Below are positions 1-12,896 of a DNA stretch of 64,000 bases, piece after piece. The stretch covers positions 898,632 to 962,631 of the forward strand of contig JAKULF010000015.1 in the NCBI GenBank assembly GCA_022661535.1, given 5' to 3'. Numbering within the stretch: the first letter of the stretch is position 1; each line of letters begins with the position of its first letter. The notes under the pieces are model-generated. The model was not told the origin of the DNA. It ran no database searches and was given only the letters and a program-made list of their open reading frames with translations. This DNA is from Eutypa lata. Its lineage: Eukaryota; Ascomycota; Sordariomycetes; Xylariales; Diatrypaceae. The position numbers were made by a program, and so were the translations under genes.

Positions 1-3000
1 AGTAGATCTTCTCGCGCAGCCTCCGGGCATCACGGACCCAAGATTTGAATGGCTGGACGGAATCATAGTCCAGGCCCTTCAGAAGGGCCATTGGCTAGTA
101 TTAGATAATGCGAACCTCTGTAGCGCCTCCGTGCTCGACCGGCTGAATTCGTTACTTGAGCCAGGAGGCTATCTGATCATTAACGAACATTGTGGTCCAA
201 ACGGCGAGCCTCGATTGGTACCACCTCATTCCGATTTCAGGATATTCTTAACTGTAGACCCGCGGTATGGAGAATTGTCCCGAGCAATGCGGAATCGTGC
301 GGTTGAGATATACGTCGAACACTGCGATTCAGCTATCCCATCATGGCACCAGAGGATAGTCCATTTTGACCCAAGTTTGCAGCGATACGATTTGTTATCT
401 GCATCAATAGACTCCGATGCTGTGTGCGGAACGCGCGCAAGCCAGGTCGCTGCTGACTGTTTGTCTACCAAAGACCTTTCCATACTCGAGAGATATCGCA
501 ACCATAGCGGTCCAGTAACCATCCAGCCATTGTCATCGGTTTCAACACACGAGAGAGTAGCAGTCTTTCATTGTACCGTAGACCGAGTCACCTCGTTCGC
601 TAAGTCATCACTTACGACCGACCTACAGTCCGCGATTAATGAAATGTATACCGCCCTGCCTGAAGCGCATTTCCCTGGCCTCATAGGTGTGCAGGTCAGT
701 TACCCCTTCACCCTCCTCGTCACACATCCTTACTTATAATCTCGTATAGCCATCCCATCCTTTACAGAACTCTGTTCTTGTTCCATTGATTCAGAAACGC
801 TATCCCGAACTCCCGTTCTGGTTAGCAACATGCTATGAACAGTATATAAATATCATTAAAGCTCACGATGCTTTGGAGTCTCAGCAGCCTAAGTCCATGG
901 GCATGCAGGTCTCCACTCTCACCCGCCTTCAACGTTCATATATGGGCGACATTATTGCTGCTGTGACAAAAGATTCTACTGTTGGTGCGGTTAGGTTTCT
1001 CGCAGGCGCTTTACAGGCGGTGGAGTCGTACATCCAAACTCAGCTCAAGAGTCCTGAACAATGGAAGGTAAGTAAAACAGAAGTATAGAGGTAAATCGTG
1101 TGCTAATGAGTTCAGCAACGCAAAATTCTATTTCGAAACCTACTGCACTGCTGGTGGATCACATTCGAATACCTTTGCGAACCGCATTTTGAGGAAGCAC
1201 GTTTCCAGGCACATCTTGGCCATGTTTCGAAGACTTTAAATGCGCAGCTCCTAGTCCTCGACGAAAATGATGATCGTGACCTTGTCTCGCATATTCTCGG
1301 CGGTCTCGCTGAATGCTTTACCACTGGGTTTAAATTGAGCACAGGCTTAAGAATGGAGGATCTCTGGGGCACAATCAGGCCTCTCCCAATCACAAGTTTA
1401 CAGCTTCTTGAACGCGTCAGCCGCATGGAGCATCTGGCATCACGGTTCGACACAATCAAATGGGGGTCAGCCGCACACCCTTCGGACCTTGTCAAGATTA
1501 CAGAGTCCTTCGCAAAAGCTTACTCACTCATCCGACACGAGCAATGTGACGTGGACGAGCTGCTCAATGTGATAGGTCGCGAGACAGATCGGCTGAATGA
1601 GCGATCTGATCGAACAGGCGCCCCCCCATTTCTAGCCAACGAGTTCGAACTTATTAGACAGATCACCACGCTCGAGCATATGTCGAATGAAAATAAGTCA
1701 CCTCAAGCTTCAAACGAGTTGGCCTTATTATCTGACTTGCCGCTCATCACACAAATGCACATTCAGAGCGCTTCTGATACGTCAAGGCCGTTGCAATCCG
1801 TTGGGTATCTACTCGGCAACCACAACACATCTTACATATGGGACGGAGGCTTGTTTACTAAGATACTTTCGAAACTTAACACTATTGACTCAACTAGTTT
1901 AGATCTACTAGAACCACTTGAGAACGAATTACCAATTCTAGCAAAGCAAATCAGCACATCCACACAAGCTATAGCCGAAGACCAACTTGATAGACTTAGC
2001 CAAGTGCTTTGGCATATCATGTCCAGCATGAAGTCAGCTTATGACCCGACATTCTCCGCTATGTTTGCTGCAGCACGGAATGTCACGTCCCTGGCCTCTG
2101 GCTTTGCTACTTTCAACCACCAAGGGCTATCTTTCGACTTAAGACAGCTGCCGTGGGTCATAGATGATAGTTATATTGTTAACTGTCCAGATATCGTTGC
2201 CAAGCACCTTGTTCCTGCTCTGGTATCTTTGGTTGCTTTCAAATGCAGCCATGAAAGACGCTGCGTCTTCTTAGCCAACGCTTGGATACAGTCTTCTATT
2301 GCATTCATCAAATTGTTCGTCCCTGACAAGCCATATGATCCACAGTTACGCCCACAGATAGAACTGCAGAGCTATGAGGGACTTCTGCGAGACTTATCAG
2401 ACCAACTCAATGCCCTGAGGAGCTTTGAGAAGATGCGTACAGGCCGTGATACGAATTTACGATGCGCGTTGCTCGAGGAGGAAATATTTGCCCTTGGAAA
2501 ACGCCCGGATATTACTGAACCTGTATATCGACCAATCCGATCCGAACTTCCTGCAGTTCAAAGCGAATTTGACGGCCTCTTAAAAACACTGAATAATGTG
2601 GACATTAGCTCCGTCTTCTTCCAACATATCTCAGGCTCGGAAGCTGCCTCTCAGCAGATCAGTGTGATCCGAGAGAACATATCACAGATCGTTCATCGGC
2701 TAAGTTATAGGTTTCAAGCATATGAGGACATAACAGTGCCTGTTACTAATATGCTTCGTTGTCTTGAGATCGGACTTTCTTTAGACAAGCCAATCATACG
2801 AAACCCAAATGAAACTGCCCCGTTGATTTCACTACTTGGATATATCCCATTCCTAGGTGGGAGACTAGGTGTCACCCTCGATTCGACAATCACAATTAAG
2901 TCCTCTGAGTTCCTTGCCTATGCTGAGACCCTTGTCGCCGTGGAAGGATCTCGCGGCCTTGATTCTTCAATCCGTCAGCAGGTATTCGAAGCGATTCACT

Positions 3001-6000
3001 ACTTCTATGATCAATGGAGGCAAAAGCTCGAGACCGACCGCAAGGCTGAAGAAATTAGACAGCGCACATTCAGGTACCGTGGCGGTCTCGATGAGGAAGA
3101 AGCTGCAACGCAGGAAGCTTTTGATGAGCTGTTCCCTACATTTGATGACGATGATGTCACTAATGCCTCAGCTGATCCTCAAATCAGCGATGCTCGCATA
3201 TTAAGTATGAAGCTAGCGAAGACACACAAAGAGATATTCCTTCCATCGCAGGATGCCACAGAGGCTATTCGGGATCTAGGAAAGTTAGCCGCTCGGAGAC
3301 TTGCAAGCGAGGGGAACACAACAGCCGCAGATCGCGTCATGCTTCCAATTACTATACTGGTATTGGGGCAGAGACTGGAAGATCTTGAGGCAGAAATAAC
3401 CACCGCCAACTATAATTTCTACGCTGATGGTAACCTTCCCGAGATCCGCAAGCTGGTTAACTTAGTGAATGGTGTGAGAAAACACTTCCGACAGCTACAG
3501 CACGTCGACGAGATCGGCCACATGCAACCCTTGGCAGACGTTGTCGCCGCTTGTGATAAGATACTCGGTCTTGGCTATTCAGATACCCTTGCCAGAATCA
3601 TACCAAAGGTCGAACAACTTCATGCATTTGTGTATGAATGGCAATTTGGAGGGTGGGCAAGCAAGATACATGGGGCTCTGTCCCTTTATACTCGTTTGAC
3701 CGATATGCTAGTCAGTTGGCGACGTCTCGAACTTTCGACTTGGGCCAGACTATTAGATGTCGAGACCAAGAAGTGCCGTGATGATGCGAGTGCTTGGTGG
3801 TTTGTTGCTTACCAAGCTGTGATTGCTGAGCCCATGGCCTTGGCTCAAGGTCAACAACCTCTCCATAGCCATGCCATTAAGCTTCTCCATGAACTCAACA
3901 ATTATTTCTCGTCCGCATCGGTTGGCCAGTTTCTAGGACGACTCGATCTCTTAAAGCAGCTCCAGAAACAACTGGAGTTGCTGGCTATAGATCACCCAGA
4001 CATGTTAGTTATCTACGAGGCATTGGTCAATTTTGTCAGCTTCTATTCTCGTTTCGAACCTGCCATAAACGAGACAATCCGTTCTGGAAGAGCACCCCTT
4101 GAAAAGCAGATGAAGGACGTTCTACTCCTAGCTAGCTGGAAGGATACGAATATTGCCGCACTACGTGAGAGTGCACGGAAGTCTCACCAAAAGCTGTTCA
4201 AGATTGTGCGCAAATTTCGAGGGGTTCTAGCTCAGCCTATGAAGCCTATCATTGAGCGAGGCTTGCCGGATAGAGAAACAGTTGATTCAGCGACAACTAT
4301 TGCCGATATAAAAACGGTTCAGGTTGATACATGTGCCCTGGACTTGTGTCAGAAAGACATCGAATCTTGGACGGACAATTATAAGAGGCTATCTAACGTT
4401 CATAGAACTATCGATATCATGGCTAGACTTAGCCGCCCTTCCAACACCGCTATTGATGCTGTCGCCAGAGTCGATGATTTTCTTTCTAGTCTTAGCTCTT
4501 CGGCTCTCGAGTTGCGCAAAGAGACCCCCACTTTGCTTACAGATGAAAATAAGAATCTTGTCAAACATTTAAAATCCAGGAAGCGGAAACTTTTCGCAGA
4601 GATTCTCAAAGACACGAGGCGGATGGGGTTCAAATACAACCTCGGTACAGATCTCCTAGCAACCCAAGACTCGCTCTCTACTATACTAGCGACTTCGAAG
4701 CACTTGTCGACACAGAGCTCAGCAGACATATACAACGCCGAGTATTTCTTTCACAAAACTTTGGACCTATTGCCACATGTCCGAGGCACTACGAGCAACC
4801 ATTCAGATGACTTAACGACTGCCGAGGTTGATAGGAGTATTGGTCTTATCGAGGGCATATTACACGTCACCCTGGACCAGCGACGTGAGCTTGGCAGCCT
4901 TTTCAAATATAGTGAGATACTAGCAAAGGGAGTACAGAGTCTTCATACTATTGCTCGATCAAAGGGACACAGCGGCGTGCAGGTACAAACACGCTCTAGA
5001 AACCATGGGAGGACGGCTAGATGGCTAGTTCAGATCCTTAAGGTCGGGATCCAGCTCGTCGAACTGCACGCAAAATATGGGAGCACAGACAACAATAACG
5101 TTGTCCTCCTTCTCAATTCCTTCCTCGAACGATTACAGCCACTGTCAACTGAGTGGGACTCGCTATTGTCGCTTCCGAACGGTCTCATATCCCCTGAAAG
5201 GCTACGATTAGAGGGTAAATTGGAGGATTTATTGTCCGATTTGCAGGCCAAGCTGGGCGACGCTTGCTACAACCGGCCGGATTTGGCGTTCTTGCTTGAG
5301 CAAATACAGCTTTGGACCATAGTATCCGACCAACCAGAGCCAAGTCTCGATCCTATAACGCAAGATATCGGTGTTCTTGTAAATTGCGTCAGCGGTCTCT
5401 GCGACAGTATCCTCGTTGCAATCGAACGATTCAGTAAAGCAAACACTGAATTGCCAGGCTCAGACGAGGAAGCGGGGTGGCTAGTGCATTGTATCCAAAA
5501 CACGGCTTCTTCTACTCGAGCGCTCAATGCCAACAAGGTCAACAAGGGTATCGAGAAAACCATCGATATTTTCAAGACTATCGACCTTGGTGACGAAGCG
5601 GCCAATGCCCTAGCAACTTCTCTGCTATCTGTCGTCACTTCAGTCGTAGACCAATACAAGCTGGCCGGTGAGAAATCTATGAACTTGTCTAGCTGCCTAC
5701 ACCAGAGAACTTGCAAACTAGGGTACATACTAAGCAAGAACTTTACTCAACTTGCCTCCCAGGGATTCTGTACACCGCAGGAGAAATCCGATGAGACATC
5801 CGGCGAGTCTAATCAGGTTGAGGGCGGCACAGGTCTCGGAGAAGGTGATGGCGCTGAGGATATTAGCAAAGACATCCAGCCCGATGAAGACCTGTCTGAG
5901 CTTGCACAGGAGCCAAATAAAGATCCCAAAGACGAGTTGGACGATGAGAAAGATGCCGTTGACATGGCCGATGAAGAGCTGGAGGGTGACGTTAACAGTG

Positions 6001-8327
6001 TCGATGGCGACCAGGAGGAAGATAAGCAGTCGAAATCTGGAGAAGACGACGATGACAACGGAGATGACATGGAAGAGGAGACCGGGGACGTAGACGACCT
6101 TGACCCTTCAGCCGTCGATGAAAAGATGTGGGATGGGGCAAATGAAGAAGAAGCAGAAAAAGAGCAGCAGGGTGATTCGTCAAAGGGGAAGGAGAAACAG
6201 GATGAGCAGATGGCAGCAGAGCAAAAGAAGCTTGATAACCAGGATCCCCAACAGGACGACAGTAATCAGAGCGAGGATGGCTCAGTTGAAAACCTTGGGG
6301 CGGAACAAGACGAGGACGTGCAGTTACAAGAAGATATCGCACAGCAAGATCAGCATGTCCAGGAACAAGACAACTTAGCGCTTCCTGATGATATGGATAT
6401 TGATGCAACCGACAACAAGTCCATATCATCAATTAGCGATGATGACCTGGATGATCTCTCAGATGTTGATCAGGAAGATATTGCTGAGAAGGAAACAGAC
6501 GACCAGCCGAGCGAAGATGCTGATGAAGGGGAAACCAAAGTTGCACCCGAGCACCCTGACGATGTAAAAGGCGAATTCGACGAGGAGAATGAAGATGCGA
6601 TGCTTCAAGAGGACGAACAGCAGGACGTGGCCCCCGAAGAAGGACAGGAGGATCAGGAAACCGCGGAGATGCCCTCAACTGACAATCTCAACGGCGCAAG
6701 TGACAACGTTGCGTCTAGTGACATGGATAATGGCGCTCAGAACCAAGACCCCGATCAGGATAATAACACGGATGATTCACAAGATAAAGCTGCCCAGCAG
6801 GATCAGGGGCAGCTGGGCGATGCTGCAGCGGAAGAAGCCCAGTCTGCCGGAAACAAAGGCAGCATCTCCCAGGCTCAAGAAAGCCATATGCAGTCTGACC
6901 CCGAGGACCCTACAGACATTCAGGCAAACCAACCATTCAAGGCATTAGGCGATGCTCTCGAGAAATGGCATAGGCAGCAGCGCGATATCAGAGAAGCTCA
7001 AGAACAGACTCCGGAAGAACAGGGCCGGATGATGGACCAAGAGTTGGCTGCTCAAGAGTATCAACACCTCCAGAATGATGAGTCGGCGGCGGATACTCAG
7101 GCATTAGGCACGGCAACTGAGGAGCAAACGCAGCCAATCGATGATGCCATGGCGATCGATGACGAGGAGCAACCTATGGACGACCGAGTAGCGCCAGAAG
7201 ATGAGCCCGAATGGGACAACACCGAAAAGGCTGATAAGATGGACAGTGTAGAGCAGCAAGTTCATGATAACGAACAGGAGGCAGTCAGGGAGGAGGGTCG
7301 AACTGGTGTATCACTTCGGCAAGGTGCTTTTAAGAGAGATTTCACGCCACCAACCAATGGAACACCAATCACAGACCAAGTTGAAGAGACGATCCAGGAA
7401 ACCTCGAGGCGACTCTCATCCACCCACTTATCAGAAACCAGCCTACAACTGCGAGATTTTAATGAATCTATGGAGCAGTGGACTACATTCCAAAGCAAAA
7501 CCCACCCAGTCTCGCTAGCATTGACCTCGCAGTTGCGTCTGATTTTGACCCCCTCCCAAACCACCAAACTATCCGGGTCGTATCGAACAGGCAAGCGGCT
7601 CAATATCAAGCGTATTATCCCCTATATCGCTTCAAGCTATAAGCGGGACAAAATTTGGATGCGCCGGACGGTACCGACGAAACGGTCGTACCAGATTCTA
7701 CTATGTGTGGATGACAGTAGAAGCATGGGCGAATCTAGTTCTGGTGAACTCGCCCTTGAGTCCCTTGTCATGGTATCTCGAGCTCTCACCATGCTTGAGG
7801 TGGGTCAAATCGGAGTGCTAGGGTTTGGTGCGAATACTTTCATGGCTCATGAATTCACCGAACCGTTTACTTCCCACGATGCCGGGGCGAAAGTCCTACA
7901 AAGGTTTTCCTTCCAACAGGACTACACAAACATCGAACTGGTTATCAGACAAACGATTGAACATTTCCGATTAGCCCGCCAGCAAAACACTAGCAGGGGT
8001 TCCGAAGATCTATGGCAGCTGGCACTCATATTATCAGATGGTCTCACGCCTTCGTCTGCTCACGAGGATATTCAAGCCCTGCTCCGCGAGGCACTAGAGG
8101 AACGAATCATGATTGTTTTCATTATCATGGACAATACTTCGAACAAGTCCAGTCAGAGCGTGGTAAACCTCAAGAAAGTGAAATTCCTAGGGAACGATGA
8201 GGTCAAGACAGAATATTACCTGGACACTTTCCCTTTCCAATATTACCTCATTGTACATAATCTCGAGGATCTTCCAGGTGCGCTGGCAGGGTTGCTCAGA
8301 ACATGGTTCGCGGAGGTCAATTCTTGA
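1..8327 (+). CDS. MDN1: Midasin (AAA+ ribosome-assembly ATPase), C-terminal part, 5' end outside window
   Basis: Midasin (Rea1/Mdn1) is a dynein-like ATPase that strips assembly factors from pre-60S ribosomes; its MIDAS domain grips the UBL domains of Rsa4 and Ytm1 (family knowledge). The frame is open from base 2 and spliced as <1-694, 795-1067, 1116-8327, giving about 2,725 residues, roughly the C-terminal half of a normal ~4,900-residue protein. Visible in order: the end of the last AAA module with Walker B WLVLDNAN (about 99-122) and SRAMRNR arginine-finger region (about 280-300); a long helical linker; an Asp/Glu/Gln-rich stretch at about 5780-7300; the conserved LGDALEKWHR motif near 6945-6975; the TGKRLNIKRIIPYIAS basic segment; the MIDAS motif DDSRS at 7710-7724, followed by the DYTNIE threonine and LILSDG aspartate; and the usual FPFQYYLIV...WFAEV C-terminus. 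It looks intact and is not affected by the RIP seen further right. Confidence 0.96.
695..794 (+). other. Midasin intron (100 bp)
   Basis: The donor GTCAGT follows a CAG codon and the acceptor is TTCAG. Splicing in phase 0 joins ...LIGVQ to KRYPELPFW and removes in-frame stops, restoring continuous midasin sequence. A second possible donor (GTGTGC at 687) would shorten the exon, so the exact donor is slightly uncertain. Confidence 0.8.
1068..1115 (+). other. Midasin intron (48 bp)
   Basis: Textbook fungal mini-intron: donor GTAAGT, branch-like CTAAT at 1103-1107, acceptor TTCAG. Splicing in phase 0 joins ...SPEQWK to QRKILFRNLLHCWW and removes an in-frame stop. From 1116 the frame is continuous to the stop at 8327. 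Confidence 0.92.
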
Positions 8328-8994
8328 CTTTAGGTCGGGCACGAGGCGTTTTTAGGAGTCGCATTGAATTTAGTGTTTTAGCTGGAGGCTGTATATCCAG
8401 GGGTGGGAGAGAATGGCCTGTAGTGTAGTTTTAGTCGTTAGTCTAGATACGGAGGTGGAAAGCTAGCATGGAGATTCCTCAAGTAGACCGACGGTCCCAT
8501 CCTAGGATCACTGTGATAGTCTAACTTTCTTGTGTTTTATTCGTATTCCTCCCCCTATCCAGTCAATCGGCATATGTCCGAACAACCACGGTTAAGGATG
8601 TCTACCACAGTATATTTGTCTTATCTCCCTTATGCTTCACGTATGCTTTCTTTCAGATGCACCCAAGAGCTTCGTTGAACACCGAAACACCCTCCGTCCT
8701 AGAGCCTCTAACAAGTATGTAGGTAAAATTTTATCTATGCTTCAATAACTAGAACTTAACTTAATGTAGGTACATTTTCTGGTGTCCATGTCCACTTGCC
8801 CGCAGTATTTAATTGAGCATACGTGATCCTTGCCGTTAAGCGTATTTTCCATTCTGTAAGTGCAATACAAATAGTGGAGGTAGAAACGCTGCTGAAGAAT
8901 ATTAGGTGTATGTATTTACAATAATAAAGGACATATTCTAACAAATCGAATGTAGAGCAGCTGATTGGTCGATGATGAAGCTTCCCCCCGCCAT
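8328..8994. other. Convergent intergenic region
   Basis: These 667 bp lie between two convergent genes and should hold both 3' untranslated regions. I see no convincing coding frame, no RNA gene, and no clear AATAAA on the midasin side. Composition is normal, with a modest A/T rise after about 8700. Confidence 0.7.
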
Positions 8995-10613
8995 CTAACA
9001 GCCATACTCAGCAGATACTACGTCAGACATGCCTGCCTCAATGCCCACACCGTGTGCTTCAACGCGGACGAATGGAGCTTGCCCCGGCAATCTTGCCACT
9101 GTCTCAAATCCAGTTCTACCTACTTGTTCAGCCAGAGCAAGACTAGACCTGTTAGCTCCCGCATATACACCCCAAGATGTGTGCTCTGTGGCACCATTCC
9201 AGCTCATGTATACCCGCGTTTCGTGACTAGCTTTGTCTATGCAAGCAAAAGCGGTCGGCGGGGTCTTCGGGCGCCCAACCCACGGAAGACGATACGCACG
9301 ATAAGAGAATACTTGACCGTCGCCTGCTCCAAACTGGGCTGTCATGACCGGGGATCCATCCTGGTCATATTCTCGGATCTTTGGGGTCGATCCGTAACCC
9401 ATGATGACGTGGCCGTCGTCTAGTAGCTGTACATTTCCCTGGGAGGCAGAGAATATCGTATCCGATGGGTCTGTGAGTTCTTCATCCAAGGTCGCTTTCA
9501 TGGTCTCTGTGTTCAATGTCATAAAAATGCCAGTTGTCTGATTGGCGCCGTATAACACAGCTGAGTTTGCGTTGTTGAAGATGCTAACTTGAACCGTATT
9601 TTCTGACTCCTGGTGGATTCGAGCATCGTGCTGGTAGCAGAAGGAAAGCTTGGGGTCAAGATCAAAATCGCCACCGTCCATGCCCTGCATTATGTCAGTT
9701 CAATATGTCCAATCGTACAGCCTTTACCACGAATGGGCTAAATAGGTTGAGGGGTGGAAAGATATACCTGTAATGTCCATTCTACAGTGCCATTGAGAGC
9801 AATCTTGAAGATAGAGCAGTAATATCTCGAAGAAATCAAATACGACCCGTCCTCAAACTTTTCAACCGAGTTGATGTGGAAGTAACCGTACGGGAGTGAT
9901 TGATTCTTGCCGAAGTCCTCGATGGGGTAGAATTGGACGACATTCGAAATAGGGATCTGGTCGACGTGGTCTAGGGCGCTCCAGCGGAAAAGGACCTCGT
10001 TCGTTTTGATGTCCAGCTCGTAGAACAAACTGTCAGCCACCCAACCGTCCTCCGGACCACCGACAGAACTCAGATCGTATTTGGTAACATTGTACGTAGT
10101 TACCAGGATTGTATTCTGGGGCGTGATACGGGCCTCATGGATATCAAGGTAAGATACTAGCTCCGACGAGTTGAGATATGGTATAGTCACAAATCCCTCC
10201 TCGGCTGCAGTCAGCGAGACATTGTAGATGCTCTCGTAAGAGTCGTCGAGGATTTGGATGATGCCATGTCCCCAACCGTAAGGCTCCGACAGTGATACTC
10301 CATTGAAAAAGGTCAGAACTTGGTTTCCCTCAAAGGTCTGGGTTCGGAAAGCACTAAAATCGCCTTTGCCGCCCTGCCATATAAGCTGGTTGTCATCAGA
10401 CATGATGAAGAGGCTGTAATTGTGCCCATAGTCACCATTCTGGTCAAAAAAGAAATACCCTGGAGAGGTCGGGCTAGACTTTGTGATATTCAGCGACGGC
10501 GGCTCTGCAGGGCTGGATTTGTAGGTCTGCCAGGGCCATGTCGTGTTCTGCGCAGAAACTGCTAAAGCCCTAAGGCATATCAGAAAGGGGGTGAGGTGAA
10601 ATGAGAGCTGCAT
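8995..10613 (-). CDS. Secreted arylsulfotransferase-like (ASST) family protein
   Basis: Two exons (10613-9768 and 9684-8995) encode 511 residues. The first 21 residues form a signal peptide ending ...LAVSA, so it is probably secreted. The body matches the fungal ASST-type beta-propeller pattern: SPGYFFFD, DDNQLIWQG, the DIHEARITP histidine (H159), VGGPEDGWVADSLFYELD, RWSALDHV (H216), YFHINSVEKFEDGSYLISSR (H246, N248, R263) and QHDARI (H301). By analogy with bacterial ASST, whose sulfated intermediate is a histidine, H301 is the likely catalytic residue and the other His/Asn/Arg line the pocket; this is inference. At least ten N-X-S/T sequons suggest a heavily N-glycosylated extracellular protein. 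I chose the ATG at 10613 (A at -3, signal peptide directly after it) over an in-frame ATG at 10676 that adds 21 polar residues. Substrate unknown. No RIP-type damage is visible although the AT-rich block starts about 600 bp upstream. Confidence 0.88.
9685..9767 (-). other. Intron of the ASST-like gene (83 bp)
   Basis: On the minus strand the donor is GTATAT after ...EWTLQ, with a branch-like CTGAC about a dozen bases before the acceptor TGCAG. Phase 0 splicing yields TLQ-GMDGGDFDL, continuous with the family pattern. Confidence 0.9.
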
Positions 10614-11204
10614 GTTTTTCGATCTTCTCCCAGCAGTAGGTAAGTGGACCAAGTGAATGCTCCCATCAGAATGCAATGCATGTCAAAGGCAAGAGCTGTA
10701 TATAAGCTGTGCTCAGCTCGCAGACAATTTCCGATCTCGGGGCATGTGTGGAGCGGCAAATGATGTTTACAATACGACCATAGGTAGTAAGGTAGTAGCA
10801 CCCATGTTACCTTTTTGCCATTCATTAGAAGACAGCTTGAATACATAGTTAATACCACACAGTTCCATGACACATTTAACTTGTTTTACTACCACCGCCC
10901 TGGGTAGAGGCCTTGGCGCTTCGTAGTGCTAACGAGATCTAGTGAAAAGATGATCAGATTAGATAATTCTGCAGCCGCTAATGCAGGCCGATAAATCACT
11001 CAGTGGTTTCTGAGACTAAGAGCGACCACTAGTCCCCATCATGAAGTTTGATCCGACGGCTTGCCTGAGAGTTCCGCTGCGAGTGCCGACGCGAGTGCCG
11101 AAAACTTTGGGATCAACAGCAAAAGGACCTATTTAAGGAAACAAGGCCCGAGAACGAGAAAGTTTTTTCCCATGCAACTATAACAATTCTAGTGGGAATA
11201 ACGG
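10614..11204. other. Upstream region of the ASST-like gene, last unmutated DNA before the AT-rich block
   Basis: Normal-composition DNA with no convincing gene. It contains a two-unit 12 bp direct repeat (GCGAGTGCCGAM) at 11079-11102. The promoter of the minus-strand ASST-like gene must lie here. Composition begins to fall after about 11160. Confidence 0.6.
10699..10706 (-). promoter_or_regulatory. Possible TATA element of the ASST-like gene
   Basis: A TATATAAG / CTTATATA block lies about 86-93 bp upstream of the chosen start codon. The motif is nearly symmetrical, so its strand is not decided by sequence; the position fits a fungal core promoter for the minus-strand gene. Confidence 0.3.
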
Positions 11205-11280
11205 TGTAAATCGGTTTAAAAGAATCCAATCAGCTTAATTAAACGATTTAATAAGATTAAAACTGCTAAAGTACTCGTTA
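11205..11280. other. Transition from normal DNA to RIP-mutated DNA
   Basis: Within about 80 bp the sequence passes from ordinary composition to A/T-dominated sequence with few CpA or TpG. It resembles the leakage of RIP from a repeat into neighbouring unique DNA. Confidence 0.6.
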
Positions 11281-11440
11281 ATTTGCCTTAAATCTTAAGT
11301 TGCCGTATATATATATTTTTTTATAACGTTAATATATTAAATTTTAATTAATTAAATCTTTAAAATTAATATAAAGTTATAATAACTTAAATTAATTTTA
11401 TTATTTTTAATTTTTTATAAATTTATAAATATTACGTTTT
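11281..11440. repeat. Border repeat H, left copy (interrupted by element F)
   Basis: The stretch starting TTAAATCTTAAG matches 46649-46804 in the same orientation, apart from RIP-type differences and small indels. It includes the shared blocks ACGTTAATATATTAA, TTAATTAAATCTTTAA and GTTATAATAACTTAA. The match resumes beyond element F at 13114 (AATATAAAATAATT) and fades near 13128. This is the first repeated sequence after the genic region. Confidence 0.75.
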
Positions 11441-11652
11441 TATTAACATTTAAAATATAATTAAATATTTATAAAAAGCTTAATTTATATTAATTTTTTA
11501 AATATAAAGATTTTTATTTAAATAATTAAAATAAATTAAGTTATAATTTTATAACTTTATTTATATATAATAAAAGTTTTAAAAGTTTATTATTTTTTAA
11601 TAAATAATATATTTATTTTTATTATTATTTTTTATTATTTTAATTATTAATA
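11441..11652 (-). repeat. LTR of element F (left)
   Basis: 212 bp, from TATTAACATTT to TTAATTATTAATA. It is more heavily mutated than its partner: several positions that are CG or TGCA in the right LTR are TA here. Confidence 0.82.
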
Positions 11653-12896
11653 TCTTTTTATAATAAAATTATTATTATTTTAAAATTATTATTATTTTCG
11701 TTAATATTTTTCTTTTTTTTAAATATTTTTTATATATCGTAAATTAATTTTTTATATAAATTTAATAATTTAATTAAAACGATATTATTATTTTCGAAAT
11801 TAAATATATTACTTTCGTTTTTTTTAAGTAATTCTTTTATAAATAATCGTATTTATTATAATTATAATAACGTAATTTATTTTAATCGTTTTAATTAAAT
11901 TTATTATTTTTTAAGCTTTATAATTATCGTTGTTTTTTTTTCGTTTTTTATTTTAAAACTTTATAATAAAGTTATTATATATTTAATTAATCGTTATATT
12001 TAATATTTATTAAAGTATTTCTTTAATACGTAATTTTTAAGTTATAATATTAATACTTTTTATTAAATTAATAAACATTACGAATTATTATTTCGAATTA
12101 ATCGATATTTTAACTTCGATAATACGTTAAATTAATCGTTTAAATTTAACGATATAATTTAAAATTAATTATTTTTTTATATTTTATTTCGTATATTATA
12201 ATTACATTTATAATTTTTATTTTTATTTAATATTATAATTTTTATATAATTTTTTTAAAATTATATATATTTTTATTTATTTTTTTAATATTTACGATAA
12301 TAATTAAAAAGTTACTTTTAATATTATTAATAATAATACTTATAATTTTAATTTCGTTAATTTTAATAAGCTTATTATTATCGTTATTTCGAAATTTAAT
12401 ACTTTTTAAAATTATTTAAAAAAAAAGTTTTTTATATTTTTTAATTATTATTACTTTATAATTAATTTTTATTAATTATTTTAAAAATAAAACTAATTTA
12501 ATTTAAATATATAATTAACTTTATTAATTTTATAATTTCGTTTTTTTTTAATTTTTTTATTAATTAATAATTACTTAATTTAATTTTATAATTTTATAAT
12601 TTATTATTTAAATTTCTTTTTCGATATTATAATAATAACTTTTATTATTAATTAATTTCGTTATTACTTTTAATTATAATTTAAATTAATTTTATTTTAA
12701 CTTTTTTTTAAATCGATTTTTTCGTCGTTTTAATATTAACTTATATTATTAATTAATTTCTTAATATATAATTTATATTATTAATACTTTAATTTAAAAC
12801 TTAAATTAAATTTATTTCGATTAAATTAAATCGATAAGTTTCGAAGATTTTTTATAATTATTATTTTAAATATATCGTTAAAAGAAATTATTATTA

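Noticed and set aside
5752..7609. Several overlapping frames on both strands across the acidic part of midasin
   Set aside because: They are shadows of the GA-rich codons of the Asp/Glu/Gln-rich region; the plus-strand midasin frame is continuous and matches the family on both sides.
8965..9423. Plus-strand frame of about 150 codons opposite the ASST-like second exon
   Set aside because: It lies antisense to a well-supported exon and has no recognisable family features.
10580..10873. Minus-strand 97-codon frame upstream of the ASST-like gene
   Set aside because: It overlaps the signal-peptide region in another frame, has irregular composition and no conserved feature.
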